Shown piece after piece: positions 38,838-47,662 of a stretch of 64,000 bases of DNA; the stretch's first letter is position 1, and the number at the start of each line of letters is the position of its first letter. The notes under the pieces were generated by a model. The model was not told the origin of the DNA. It saw nothing but the letters and a program-made list of their open reading frames with translations, and did no database searches. The translations under genes were made by a program, and so were the position numbers. This DNA comes from UBA2239 sp050177075 (lineage in GTDB: Bacteria > Pseudomonadota > Gammaproteobacteria > Burkholderiales > UBA9220), in assembly GCA_050177075.1 (NCBI GenBank), contig JBFXHL010000001.1, forward strand, positions 32,312 through 96,311, read 5' to 3'.

Positions 38838-40883
38838 TCACCTGGGCCCGATATCGGGTTTCGACTGGCTCCGCTCAACCTGAACCGCATCTCCCCCTCC
38901 CGAGGCCGCCGTTGAATCTTTGGGCGCCTGCCTTGCGATATCCTCTTCGATCATGGCGATGAATTCCCGCACCAAGCGAGGATCCCACTGGCCACCGTCC
39001 TGCTCCCGCCGCAGAATGGCAAGGGCTTGTTCCACCGGCATGCCTTGCCGGTAGACCCGGTCGCCGGTCATGGCGTCCCAGCTGTCGGCGATGGCGACGA
39101 TGCGCGCCAGAAGGGGAATGGCCTCGCCCTTCAAGCCATCGGGGTACCCCTTGCCGTCCCAGCGCTCATGGTGCCAGGCCGCGATCTCGGCAAAGGCCCG
39201 GAAGCGGGTCAGGGGCCGCATAATGGCGTTGGTATAGCCCGCATGGCGGCGCATTTCGGCGAATTCCTGCTCGCTGAGCCGTTCCGCCTTGTTGAGGACG
39301 TTGTCGCGCACGCCGATCTTGCCCAGGTCGTGCAGCATCGCGCCGCGGCGGAGAATTTCCAGCTCTGCCGGCGACAAGCCCAGGCGTTCCCCGAGGCGGA
39401 CGGAAAAATTGGCCACCTGGCTGGAGTGGCGGGCGGTGTAGGCATCCCTCGCCTCCAAGGCCTTGCTGAGGGATTCCATCATCTCCAGGTGGGCCTCGTC
39501 CTGCTCCCGCAACAGGCTTTCGATGCTGGACGCCATGCGGTTCACCGCCTCGCCCAGTTCGCCCACTTCGTCCCGGCGTTCCCCCAGCTCGACGCGGCTG
39601 GCTAGGTCGCCATGGGCAATGGCATGGGCCGTGTCGGCCATTTCCGCCAGGGGACGCGTCAGGGAGCGGGCGCGGAAGAAGGCCAGCACGGCGGCCAATA
39701 GCGCCACCACCAGCCCCGCCGCCAGGGTGATGCGGGACTGCCACTGGGTGCGCGACCAGACATATTCCCTCGCCTGGACCGCCGAGGCCAGCACCTGCCG
39801 CAGCGGCACCACCAGGGTAATAAAATGCTTGCGCTGCTCATCCATGGGAACCACGCACCAGAGGGAGGCTTCACCCCGATAGGGCAGGCGGAACACGGAC
39901 TCCGCACCGCCGGCGGACGCGGCACGGAAAGCCGGCAACGCCCCCGGGCTCTCCAGGCGCACATCTTCCAAGGGCAGGTCCCAGCGCTGCCGCGCGCTGC
40001 CCGCATCGCTCTGGGCGAAAACCCGCAGATAGGGCGCGCCATTGCCCTCCGCCAGGGAAACCAGCATGACATGGGCACTCCTGGCCCACCCCGGCTCCAG
40101 GTTATTGGGGCTGAGCAACTGGTCCACCGCCACATCCATGGCGGTCACTCCCGCTAAGGCCCCGCCGGGGCGGAAAACCGGCATCGCCAAACCAAGGATG
40201 ACCCGGCGGGAACTGGCGTCCACCGAGGCATCGACGCCCACGGGCTGATGGCTTTTCCGCCCCGCCACGTACCAGGGACGGCGGCGCGGATCGTACCCCG
40301 CCGGATAGCCGCCATGACCGGGATAGGCGCTATGCAGGCCATTCTCCAGCGCCGTGTACTGCCAGTGGACGAAAGGCGCGACCTCGCGCGCTTGGCGATA
40401 AATTTCGCCCACCCCGGCGAGACGATCGAGGTCGCCCCTCGCCTTGCCCGGCGGCACGCCAGCGGGAAGATAGAACACCGGCCGAGAAAACGAGACGGGC
40501 TGCGGCACGCGCTTGCCGTTTTCGTCGACGAGGAAGTATTGCGGCGAGGTTTCCGTCGCCATCCGCCCCTGGTCGAACGCCTCCGCCCAAGCCGCGTCGG
40601 CTTCCTTACGGGGCGCCTTGGCGAGGAGGGCCTCCACCCCCCTCGCCTGAAGACGCAAAGCGGCCACCATCAAGCGTTGCTGGCTTTCGAGTTGGAAGGC
40701 GAAATCCCGCGCCTTCTCCCGCAAGGACGCCTCCGTTTTCTCCTCCAGCACCTGGGCGCCGCGCCCAGCCAGGTCCAGGCCCATCCTCTCCGCCGCCCAA
40801 TGGGAAAACACCCCCAGCGCCGCCAAGGGGAGCAACGAGGCCCCGAGCAACAGGAACAGCATCTTCCAGCGTATCCGCACCAC
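38838..40883 (-). CDS. membrane c-di-GMP phosphodiesterase: Cache-HAMP-HD-GYP
   Basis: 681 residues. TM1 near residue 10, a large periplasmic double-Cache-like region (about 35-370, with GYDPRRRPWYVAG typical of dCache), TM2 (about 395-415), HAMP (SLTRPLAEMADTAHAIAHGDL), then HD-GYP (about 475-650). The catalytic set MLHDLGKIGVRD and HHERWDGKGYPDGLKGEAIPLLARIVAIAD is intact, so it should hydrolyse c-di-GMP. A signal-controlled membrane phosphodiesterase. It ends 10 bases after the tRNA gene on the opposite strand. Confidence 0.9.
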   Translation of the reverse strand: MVRIRWKMLFLLLGASLLPLAALGVFSHWAAERMGLDLAGRGAQVLEEKTEASLREKARDFAFQLESQQRLMVAALRLQARGVEALLAKAPRKEADAAWAEAFDQGRMATETSPQYFLVDENGKRVPQPVSFSRPVFYLPAGVPPGKARGDLDRLAGVGEIYRQAREVAPFVHWQYTALENGLHSAYPGHGGYPAGYDPRRRPWYVAGRKSHQPVGVDASVDASSRRVILGLAMPVFRPGGALAGVTAMDVAVDQLLSPNNLEPGWARSAHVMLVSLAEGNGAPYLRVFAQSDAGSARQRWDLPLEDVRLESPGALPAFRAASAGGAESVFRLPYRGEASLWCVVPMDEQRKHFITLVVPLRQVLASAVQAREYVWSRTQWQSRITLAAGLVVALLAAVLAFFRARSLTRPLAEMADTAHAIAHGDLASRVELGERRDEVGELGEAVNRMASSIESLLREQDEAHLEMMESLSKALEARDAYTARHSSQVANFSVRLGERLGLSPAELEILRRGAMLHDLGKIGVRDNVLNKAERLSEQEFAEMRRHAGYTNAIMRPLTRFRAFAEIAAWHHERWDGKGYPDGLKGEAIPLLARIVAIADSWDAMTGDRVYRQGMPVEQALAILRREQDGGQWDPRLVREFIAMIEEDIARQAPKDSTAASGGGDAVQVERSQSKPDIGPR

Positions 40884-41104
40884 TCCCCCTTAAAGTATTC
40901 GTGACGACTTCTGCCCGCGTGACGGTTTGAGCGTAGCACGCCGACGGGGCTCCTGGGCCAAAACGGTGGCCGCGCACCGGGACGCCTGCGCACCGATGCT
41001 ATAATGAGCGCGCCATCCGAACCGAAAGAGTCGCCAGCCCCAAGCCGGCGCCCCTTTCGATATCCCATCCCAAGTCCCCCGAGACTTTTGCTTCCGAGAC
41101 CGTC

Positions 41105-42289
41105 ATGTCCAGCCTGATCCTCAAACCCGGCCGTGAAAAATCCCTGCAACGCCGCCACCCCTGGGTGTTTTCCGGCGCCATCGCCAAGATCAAGGGCGAG
41201 CCCCAGGCTGGCGACACGGTCGAAATCCGCTCCGCCGAAGGCGGTTTCCTCGGCCGCGGCGCCTACAGCCCATCGTCGAACATCGTCGCCCGAATCTGGA
41301 CCTGGCGCGAAAGCGAGGCCGTCGACGCCGCCTTCTTCCGCCGCCGCCTGGATGCGGCCCTGTCAGCCCGGCGGGCGGTGCTCCCCGGCGAAGACAGCGA
41401 TGCCCTGCGGCTGGTGTATGCCGAATCCGATGGCCTGCCGGGTTTCATCGTCGACCGTTACGGCGACACGCTGGTGATGCAGGTGGGCACCGCCGGCGCC
41501 GAAGCCTGGCGCGACACGGTGGCCGACCTGCTGCTGGAACTGACCGGCGCCAAGGGGATTTACGAGCGCTCCGACGCCGACGTGCGGGAACTGGAAGGCC
41601 TGCCGCCCCGCTCCGCCCCCCTGCGGGGCGAACCGGCAACCGCCACCGTCATCCGCGAACACGGCCTGTCCCTCAAGGTGGACATCGCCCACGGCCACAA
41701 GACCGGCTTCTACCTCGACCAGCGCGCCAACCGCGCCCGCGTGGGCCTCCTCGCGAAGGACCGGGAAGTGTTGAACTGCTTTTCCTACAGCGGCGGCTTC
41801 ACCCTCCATGCCCTGGCCGGCGGCGCGAAATCGGTGCTGTCCCTGGACGCTTCCGGCGACGCCCTCGCCCTGGGGGCGGAGAACGTGCGCCTCAACGGCC
41901 TGCCGGAAGACCGGGCCCAATGGCTGGAAGGGGATGCCTTCAAGGCGTTGCGCAAATTCCGCGACGAGGGGCGCAAGTTCGACCTGGTAGTCCTCGACCC
42001 GCCCAAGTTCGCTCCCACCGCCGCCCACGCGGAGAAGGCCGCCCGCGGCTACAAGGACATCAACCTGCTGGGCTTCAAACTATTGCGCCCGGGCGGCTTG
42101 CTGGCGACCTTTTCCTGCTCCGGCGGCATTGACGCTGCCCTGTTCCAGAAAATCGTCGCCGGCGCCGCCCTGGACGCCGGGGTGGACGCCACCATCGTCG
42201 ACTTCCTGCACCAAGGGCCCGACCATCCCGTCTCTCTCGCTTTTCCGGAGAGCGCCTACCTGAAGGGATTGATTTGCCGGGTTAACTAG
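41105..42289 (+). CDS. rlmI: 23S rRNA (cytosine-C5)-methyltransferase RlmI
   Basis: 394 residues. N-terminal PUA domain (LILKPGREKSLQRRHPWVFSGAI), the EEHGL-like linker REHGLSLKVDIAHGHKTGFYLDQR, SAM motif NCFSYSGGFTLHALAGGA and catalytic DPPKFAPT. Methylates C1962 of 23S rRNA. The C-terminal FPESAYLKGLICRVN fits the family. Apparently monocistronic. Confidence 0.92.
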   Translation: MSSLILKPGREKSLQRRHPWVFSGAIAKIKGEPQAGDTVEIRSAEGGFLGRGAYSPSSNIVARIWTWRESEAVDAAFFRRRLDAALSARRAVLPGEDSDALRLVYAESDGLPGFIVDRYGDTLVMQVGTAGAEAWRDTVADLLLELTGAKGIYERSDADVRELEGLPPRSAPLRGEPATATVIREHGLSLKVDIAHGHKTGFYLDQRANRARVGLLAKDREVLNCFSYSGGFTLHALAGGAKSVLSLDASGDALALGAENVRLNGLPEDRAQWLEGDAFKALRKFRDEGRKFDLVVLDPPKFAPTAAHAEKAARGYKDINLLGFKLLRPGGLLATFSCSGGIDAALFQKIVAGAALDAGVDATIVDFLHQGPDHPVSLAFPESAYLKGLICRVN

Positions 42290-42378
42290 GGGACGTCTCG
42301 GTCAAGCGGAAAACTGGCGGCATCCAGTCTTGTAACATATACTGAACTTGCCTTTTTCCATCGCCGGGCGGAGCCGTT

Positions 42379-42672
42379 ATGCGCGACAGCACTTCCCCTC
42401 CCCTCATCATCCAGGGCCTTACCCTCTCCGGAAAAACCTTCCGTCCCAGCGACTGGGCGGACCGTTTGGCCGGGGTATTCACCTGCCTGGGAAATGACCA
42501 TCGCCTGTGCTATTCCCCCTACGTCCGCCCGCTCACCATCGACAATATCCGCTGCGTCGAAGTGTTGCCGGAACTGAAGGAGATCGACCCGATGGCGTTC
42601 AAATTCCTGATGAATTTCGCCCGGGACAACGAACTGAAGGTGCAGGAGCAGGAGGGAGAAGCCGCCGCCTAG
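42379..42672 (+). CDS. DUF3579 family protein
   Basis: 97 residues: PLIIQGLTLSGKTFRPSDWAD, MYSPYVRP-like CYSPYVRPLTIDNIRCVEV and the C-terminal FKFLMNFARDNEL identify the betaproteobacterial DUF3579 family. Function unknown. No signal peptide or membrane helix. A bidirectional terminator separates it from rpsT. Confidence 0.85.
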   Translation: MRDSTSPPLIIQGLTLSGKTFRPSDWADRLAGVFTCLGNDHRLCYSPYVRPLTIDNIRCVEVLPELKEIDPMAFKFLMNFARDNELKVQEQEGEAAA

Positions 42673-42693
42673 GCAGTAGGGGCGTGGAAAAAC

Positions 42694-42721
42694 AAAACGG
42701 CAGGCCGAGGCCTGCCGTTTT
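42694..42721. terminator. bidirectional terminator between DUF3579 gene and rpsT
   Basis: A perfect 12-bp stem (42694-42705 with 42710-42721) with a four-base loop and A/T tracts at both feet, placed between two converging genes. Confidence 0.9.
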
Positions 42722-42746
42722 GCCGAAGAACAATCCTTCTACCGAA

Positions 42747-43010
42747 TCAGGCCATGGCCTTGATGGCGGCGGACAAGCGGCTCTTGTGACGAGCAGCCTT
42801 GTTCTTGTGAATGATCTTCTTGTCGGCGATGCTGTCGATGACGCTCATGGAATCTTGGAACACCGCCTTGGCGGCGTTTTTGTCGCCGGCCTGAACCGCT
42901 TTGGCGACTTTCTTGATCGCAGTGCGCAGAGTGGAACGCAGGCTGGCATTGTGCTGGCGCTGGCTTTCCGACTGACGGGCGCGTTTGCGGGCTTGGGCGC
43001 TGTTAGCCAT
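42747..43010 (-). CDS. rpsT: 30S ribosomal protein S20
   Basis: 87 residues, starting MANSAQARKRARQSESQRQHN. The Lys/Arg/Ala-rich helical pattern and AADKKIIHKNKAARHKSRL-like C-terminus are those of S20. It belongs to the rpsT-murJ-ribF neighbourhood, but here two regulatory genes have come between its partners. Confidence 0.97.
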   Translation of the reverse strand: MANSAQARKRARQSESQRQHNASLRSTLRTAIKKVAKAVQAGDKNAAKAVFQDSMSVIDSIADKKIIHKNKAARHKSRLSAAIKAMA

Positions 43011-43168
43011 TGAAACTCCTTAAATTCTGTATCCGGGACAACGAAACGGCGAATCTTATACGCATTTCCTTCTTTTTGCAAGACGCGCAGATCCCCGACA
43101 AAAACCGGCCCTCCCGGCATGAAAGCATCATAGAATGAAGTATCAGCCATTGACGAGCCCATGACGCC

Positions 43169-44410
43169 ATGAACGCCCCCCTTGAAATCCGGACCGACCT
43201 TCGTCAAGCCGTCTACGCCCTGTCCGACGCCCTGGACCTGGTGGGCGTGGACGACTACCACCATGGCAAGCGGGTCGGCCTGATGGCGGTGGAATGCGGC
43301 CGCATCCTGGGCCTGGAGACGGATGATTTGAATCTTCTCCTCGATGCGGGGCTGCTTCACGATTGCGGCGTCTCTTCCACCGAGGTGCACCACCACCTGG
43401 TGGAGGAAATGGACTGGCCCGGCGCCCAGGCCCACTGCGAGCGGGGCCATGCCCTGCTGGAGACTTTCGCTCCCCTGGCTCCCCTGGCGCCGCTGGTCCT
43501 CTATCACCACACCCATTGGGATCGGTTCGCAGCCCTGAAGCTGGACGAACGCACCCAACTGCTCAGCAACCTGATTTTCCTCGCGGACCGGGTCGACACC
43601 CTGGCCGCGCCCCACTACGGGCAGCAGTCCCTGCTGTTTTACCGGGGAAAAATCCGCGACACCATTGCCCGCTACGGCGGCAGCTTTTTCGCCCCCCGGT
43701 TGCTGGAAGCCTTCCTTCATGCTTCGGACAACGAGGCTTTCTGGCTTTACCTGGAACCGCCCCACATCCATACCCGTTTAGGTGAAATGGCCCGCTATCG
43801 CCAGCCGCAGTTGATCGGCTATCCGCAACTGCGGCAGCTGGCCGAAATTTTTTCCCGCATCGTCGACGCCAAAAGCGCTTTCACCGTAGCGCATTCCCAC
43901 GGCGTCGCCAACCTCGCCCGCCTGCTTGGCGAGCTGGCGGGGCTCCCCGAAATCAGCCGGCAAAAACTGGAAATCGCCGGCCTGCTGCACGACCTGGGAA
44001 AGCTGCGGGTTCCCGACGAGATCCTGGAAAAACCCGCCAAGCTCGCCCCGGAAGAGCGTGCAGTCATGGAGCGCCATAGTTTCGAAACCTACCAGATACT
44101 GCGCCGCATTCCCGGTCTGGAGGAAATCGCCCGCTGGGCGGCCTATCACCACGAGGCCCCGGACGGCGAGGGCTACCCTTTCCACCGCAAGGGCAGCGAA
44201 CTCCCCCTCGAGGCCCGCATCATTGCGGTGGCCGACGTATTCCAGGCCCTGGCCCAGAACCGCCCCTACCGCGCCGCCCTTTCCCCTGCCGAGGTCCTCG
44301 CCCACCTGCGCCAGCTTGCCGCCGAGGGCCATCTTGACGCAGAAGTCGTGGCACTGGCCGAAAGCCACCTGGAGGCATGCTGGCACGCCGCCACCGGCGG
44401 CGCCCTCTAG
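43169..44410 (+). CDS. tandem HD-domain protein (HD-GYP C-terminal)
   Basis: 413 residues with two HD domains. HD1 (about 25-200) has LLHDCGVSS and VLYHHTHWD, an abbreviated metal site. HD2 (about 235-405) is of HD-GYP type with LLHDLGKLRVPD and YHHEAPDGEGYPFHRKGSELPL; GYP is present as EGYP. No sensor domain. HD2 could hydrolyse c-di-GMP; HD1 may be a regulatory partner. It lies between rpsT and murJ, outside the usual gene order. Confidence 0.82.
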   Translation: MNAPLEIRTDLRQAVYALSDALDLVGVDDYHHGKRVGLMAVECGRILGLETDDLNLLLDAGLLHDCGVSSTEVHHHLVEEMDWPGAQAHCERGHALLETFAPLAPLAPLVLYHHTHWDRFAALKLDERTQLLSNLIFLADRVDTLAAPHYGQQSLLFYRGKIRDTIARYGGSFFAPRLLEAFLHASDNEAFWLYLEPPHIHTRLGEMARYRQPQLIGYPQLRQLAEIFSRIVDAKSAFTVAHSHGVANLARLLGELAGLPEISRQKLEIAGLLHDLGKLRVPDEILEKPAKLAPEERAVMERHSFETYQILRRIPGLEEIARWAAYHHEAPDGEGYPFHRKGSELPLEARIIAVADVFQALAQNRPYRAALSPAEVLAHLRQLAAEGHLDAEVVALAESHLEACWHAATGGAL

Positions 44411-44468
44411 CGGTATTTGCTAAACAGCGGGGGATGGGTCTAGTATCCGCCTTTTTGCTCCCCGCCCG

Positions 44469-46004
44469 ATGAACCTGCTCAAAGCCCTGGCTGCCATCAG
44501 CAGCATGACCCTGCTCTCCCGCATCATGGGCTTCGTGCGCGACACGCTCATCGCCCGCGTGTTCGGCGCCGGCATGTATTCCGACGCCTTCTTCGTCGCC
44601 TTCAAGCTGCCCAACCTGCTGCGCCGGCTGTTCGCCGAAGGGGCCTTCTCCCAGGCCTTCGTCCCTATCCTGGCGGAATACAAGCAGCGCAAGGGCCACG
44701 ACGCCACCAAGGAACTGGTGGACCACGTGGCCTGCCTTCTCGGCTTGGCCCTCCTGGTGGTCACGGTGATCGGGGTCCTGGCGGCACCGGCGCTGGTGTA
44801 TGTCAGCGCCCCCGGCTTCGCCGGCACGCCGGAAAAATTCGACCTCACCGTGCAGCTGCTGCGCCTGACCTTTCCCTACATCCTTTTCATCTCCCTGGTG
44901 GCCCTGGCGGGGGGCATCCTCAACACCTACAGCAAATTCTCGATACCGGCCTTCACCCCGGTGCTGCTCAACCTGTCCTTCATCGGCTGCGCCCTTTGGC
45001 TCGCCCCCCACGTCAACCCGCCGGTGCTGGCCCTGGCCATCGCCGTCCTGCTGGGCGGTTTGCTCCAGCTCGCTTTCCTGGCCCCGTTCCTAATGAAGAT
45101 CGGCATGCTCCCCCGCCTGCGCTGGAGCCTGGGCGACGAAGGCGTATGGCGCATTCTCAAGCTGATGGGACCGGCGGCCTTCGGCGTTTCCATCAGCCAG
45201 ATCAGCCTGCTGATCAACACCATCTTCGCCTCTTTCCTCGCCACCGGCAGCGTGTCCTGGCTGTACTACGCCGACCGTCTGATGGAATTCCCCACCGGCA
45301 TGCTCGGCGTGGCTCTCGGCTCCATCCTCCTGCCCAGCCTGTCAAAGCATTACGCCGACAAATCCCACGGCGAATACAGCGCGCTGCTGGACTGGGGACT
45401 GCGCCTGACACTCCTGCTGGCCCTGCCCGCAGCGGTCGCCCTCGCCATCCTCGCCGTCCCCCTGATCGCCTCCCTGTTCCTCCACGGCGAATTCACCGCC
45501 CACGACGTGTGGATGACCCGGGATGCCCTAGTGGCCTACAGCGCCGGCCTCCTCGGCCTGATCCTGGTGAAAGTCCTGGCCCCGGGCTTCTACGCCAGCC
45601 AGAACATCAAGACCCCGGTAAAAATCGCCCTCTTCACCCTGGTCATGACCCAGCTGATGAACCTGGCCTTCATCGGCCCTCTCCAGCACGCCGGCCTGGC
45701 CCTGGCCATCGGCCTCGGCGCCTGCGCCAACGCTGCCCTGCTGTACCATAAGCTGCGCCGCCACGGCATCTACACCCCCCAGCCCGGCTGGACCCTTTTT
45801 CTTCTCAAGGTCGCCGCCGCCATTGCCGTCATGGGGGCCGTGCTGTGGCTCGCCAAGGGGCCGGACGCCCTGTGGATGGAAGCTCCCCTCGCCGCCCGCT
45901 GGCTGCATCTGGCCTGGGCCCTTCCCGCCGGCGCCGCGGCCTATTTTTCCGCCCTCCTGGCTATGGGCTTCCGCCTGCGGTATTTCGTCCGGCGCGCGAC
46001 CTAG
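44469..46004 (+). CDS. murJ: lipid II flippase MurJ
   Basis: 511 residues with about 14 membrane helices. It begins MNLLKALAAISSMTLLSRIMG; the conserved RDTLIARVFGAGMYSDAFFVA, RRLFAEGAFSQAFVP and YYADRLMEFPTGMLGVALG are all visible. Flips lipid II across the inner membrane in peptidoglycan synthesis. Conserved neighbour of rpsT and ribF. Complete. Confidence 0.96.
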   Translation: MNLLKALAAISSMTLLSRIMGFVRDTLIARVFGAGMYSDAFFVAFKLPNLLRRLFAEGAFSQAFVPILAEYKQRKGHDATKELVDHVACLLGLALLVVTVIGVLAAPALVYVSAPGFAGTPEKFDLTVQLLRLTFPYILFISLVALAGGILNTYSKFSIPAFTPVLLNLSFIGCALWLAPHVNPPVLALAIAVLLGGLLQLAFLAPFLMKIGMLPRLRWSLGDEGVWRILKLMGPAAFGVSISQISLLINTIFASFLATGSVSWLYYADRLMEFPTGMLGVALGSILLPSLSKHYADKSHGEYSALLDWGLRLTLLLALPAAVALAILAVPLIASLFLHGEFTAHDVWMTRDALVAYSAGLLGLILVKVLAPGFYASQNIKTPVKIALFTLVMTQLMNLAFIGPLQHAGLALAIGLGACANAALLYHKLRRHGIYTPQPGWTLFLLKVAAAIAVMGAVLWLAKGPDALWMEAPLAARWLHLAWALPAGAAAYFSALLAMGFRLRYFVRRAT

Positions 46005-46084
46005 GAACCTTCCGCCATCCCTCGACAGTTGATTGTTGCCGGGGGACGGGGTAACGTAGGGAAAACTTCAGCCCTACTGCCGAC

Positions 46085-47446
46085 ATGGAAATTTTTTCCA
46101 ACCTCGATCCCGTCGTCCAGTCCGTGCTGTCGCAAATCAGCGACGGCATCCTGCTCACCGACCAAAGCGGGCACCTGCTCTTTGCCAACGAAAGCGCCCG
46201 GCGCCTGTTGAACCTGCCGGCTTCCCTCGACCAGGTCAATCTCCGCGCCATCGGCGGCGTGAACCTGAACCTGCGCATCACCCAGGCGCTGATCGAGGCC
46301 GGCCATAGCGATGCCGTCAGCAAGGCGCAAACCGGCTTCGTGGATTTCGAGCAATCTTTCGAGCTCGGCGCCCAATCCCGCCACCTGTTCATCCGTACCG
46401 GCCTGGTAAAGCGCCCCCACCACCCCAGCACCCGCCTTCTCCTCCTGCGCGACGTGACCGACCTGCGCCGCTTGCAGGCCAGGATCGAGGCTGGCGAGTC
46501 CAGCGGCATCATCACCCAGGACTTGCGCATGCGCGAGTTGCTGGCCAAGGTGCAGCAAGTGGCACCCACCGAGGCCTTCGTCCTGATCCAGGGGGAATCG
46601 GGCACCGGCAAGAACCTGATCGCGAAGATGATCCACAACCAAAGCCGCCGCGCTTCCGGACCTTTCGTGGAGCTCAACTGCGCCGCCATTCCTGAATCCC
46701 TGATCGAGTCCGAGTTGTTCGGACACGTCAAAGGCGCCTTCACCGGCGCCGTGGAAAGCCGCCAGGGGCGCTTCGCCGCCGCCGACGGCGGCACCATCTT
46801 TCTCGACGAGGTCGGCGAACTGCCTTTGCACCTCCAGGCCAAGCTGCTCAAGGTCGCCCAGGAACTGAGCTTCGAGCCGGTGGGATCGAGCAAGACCCAG
46901 ACCGTCGACGTCCGCATCATCGCCGCCTCCAACCGCAACCTGCGGGACGCGGTCAACGCCCACCATTTCCGCGGCGACCTCTATTACCGTCTGAGCGTCA
47001 TCACGCTTTACGTCCCCTCCTTGCGGGAGCGCAAGGGGGATATCCCCCTGCTCATCCAGCACTTTAGCGAGAAGCTGGCCCTCCGCGGCTACCCCGACAA
47101 CATCCGCTTCAGCGACGAGGCTTTGCGCCTGATGTTGGAATACCCCTGGCCGGGCAACGTGCGGGAACTGGAAAACGCCGTCGAACACGCCACCATCTGC
47201 GCCAAGGAAGGCATGGTCGAGACGGACGGTCTTCCCCAGGACATCCGGGCCTACGACGGGAGCGGCATCGCCCCCCGCTTTCTGCCCACCACACCCCGCC
47301 CGTCCCCCCACTCCGACGAGCAATTGCGCGGCCAGATTCTTTTCGCCCTGAAGAAATGCCACGGCAAAAAATCCGAAGTGGCAAAAATGCTCGGCATGGA
47401 GCGCACCACCCTGTGGCGGAAAATGCGCAAGCTCGGCCTCAACTGA
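46085..47446 (+). CDS. sigma-54-dependent activator with N-terminal PAS domain
   Basis: 453 residues. PAS domain (about 10-125; DGILLTDQSGHLLFANESARRLL), AAA+ sigma-54 interaction domain (about 140-370) with Walker A GESGTGKN, the GAFTGA loop, Walker B GGTIFLDEVGEL, and C-terminal Fis-type HTH (KSEVAKMLGMERTTLWRKMRK). It has no receiver domain, so the PAS domain probably senses the signal. The next gene carries a sigma-54 promoter with dyad repeats in front of it, so it is the likely target of this activator. Confidence 0.92.
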   Translation: MEIFSNLDPVVQSVLSQISDGILLTDQSGHLLFANESARRLLNLPASLDQVNLRAIGGVNLNLRITQALIEAGHSDAVSKAQTGFVDFEQSFELGAQSRHLFIRTGLVKRPHHPSTRLLLLRDVTDLRRLQARIEAGESSGIITQDLRMRELLAKVQQVAPTEAFVLIQGESGTGKNLIAKMIHNQSRRASGPFVELNCAAIPESLIESELFGHVKGAFTGAVESRQGRFAAADGGTIFLDEVGELPLHLQAKLLKVAQELSFEPVGSSKTQTVDVRIIAASNRNLRDAVNAHHFRGDLYYRLSVITLYVPSLRERKGDIPLLIQHFSEKLALRGYPDNIRFSDEALRLMLEYPWPGNVRELENAVEHATICAKEGMVETDGLPQDIRAYDGSGIAPRFLPTTPRPSPHSDEQLRGQILFALKKCHGKKSEVAKMLGMERTTLWRKMRKLGLN

Positions 47447-47448
47447 AC

Positions 47449-47533
47449 GTTGCAAACCGTTGCGCAACGGCAACATTTTTCCTAACCCATTAATCAAAAA
47501 GAAAAAGTTAATAATATTGTTGCACTCACAACG
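47449..47533. promoter_or_regulatory. candidate activator-binding dyads (UAS)
   Basis: A perfect 14-bp palindrome CCGTTGCGCAACGG (47457-47470) with flanking GTTGC and CAAC, and a second related dyad GTTGCACTCACAAC around 47519-47532. Their spacing, 57-130 bases upstream of the sigma-54 promoter, suits an enhancer-binding protein. Confidence 0.55.
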
Positions 47534-47589
47534 TTTTCCTCCCTCTCCCTGGCATAGACCAACACATTGAAAAACAAAGAAACATCGAG

Positions 47590-47605
47590 TGGCACACGGA
47601 TTGCT
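47590..47605 (+). promoter_or_regulatory. sigma-54 promoter (-24/-12) of the HD-GYP gene
   Basis: TGGCAC-N5-TTGCT with GG at 47591-47592 and GC at 47603-47604, exactly ten bases between them. It matches the sigma-54 consensus and lies 57 bases before the ATG at 47663. Confidence 0.8.
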
Positions 47606-47662
47606 TAACCCCATTGGATTTGCCCACATAACGACATTTATCTGCTTCTCAAGGGGTCAACC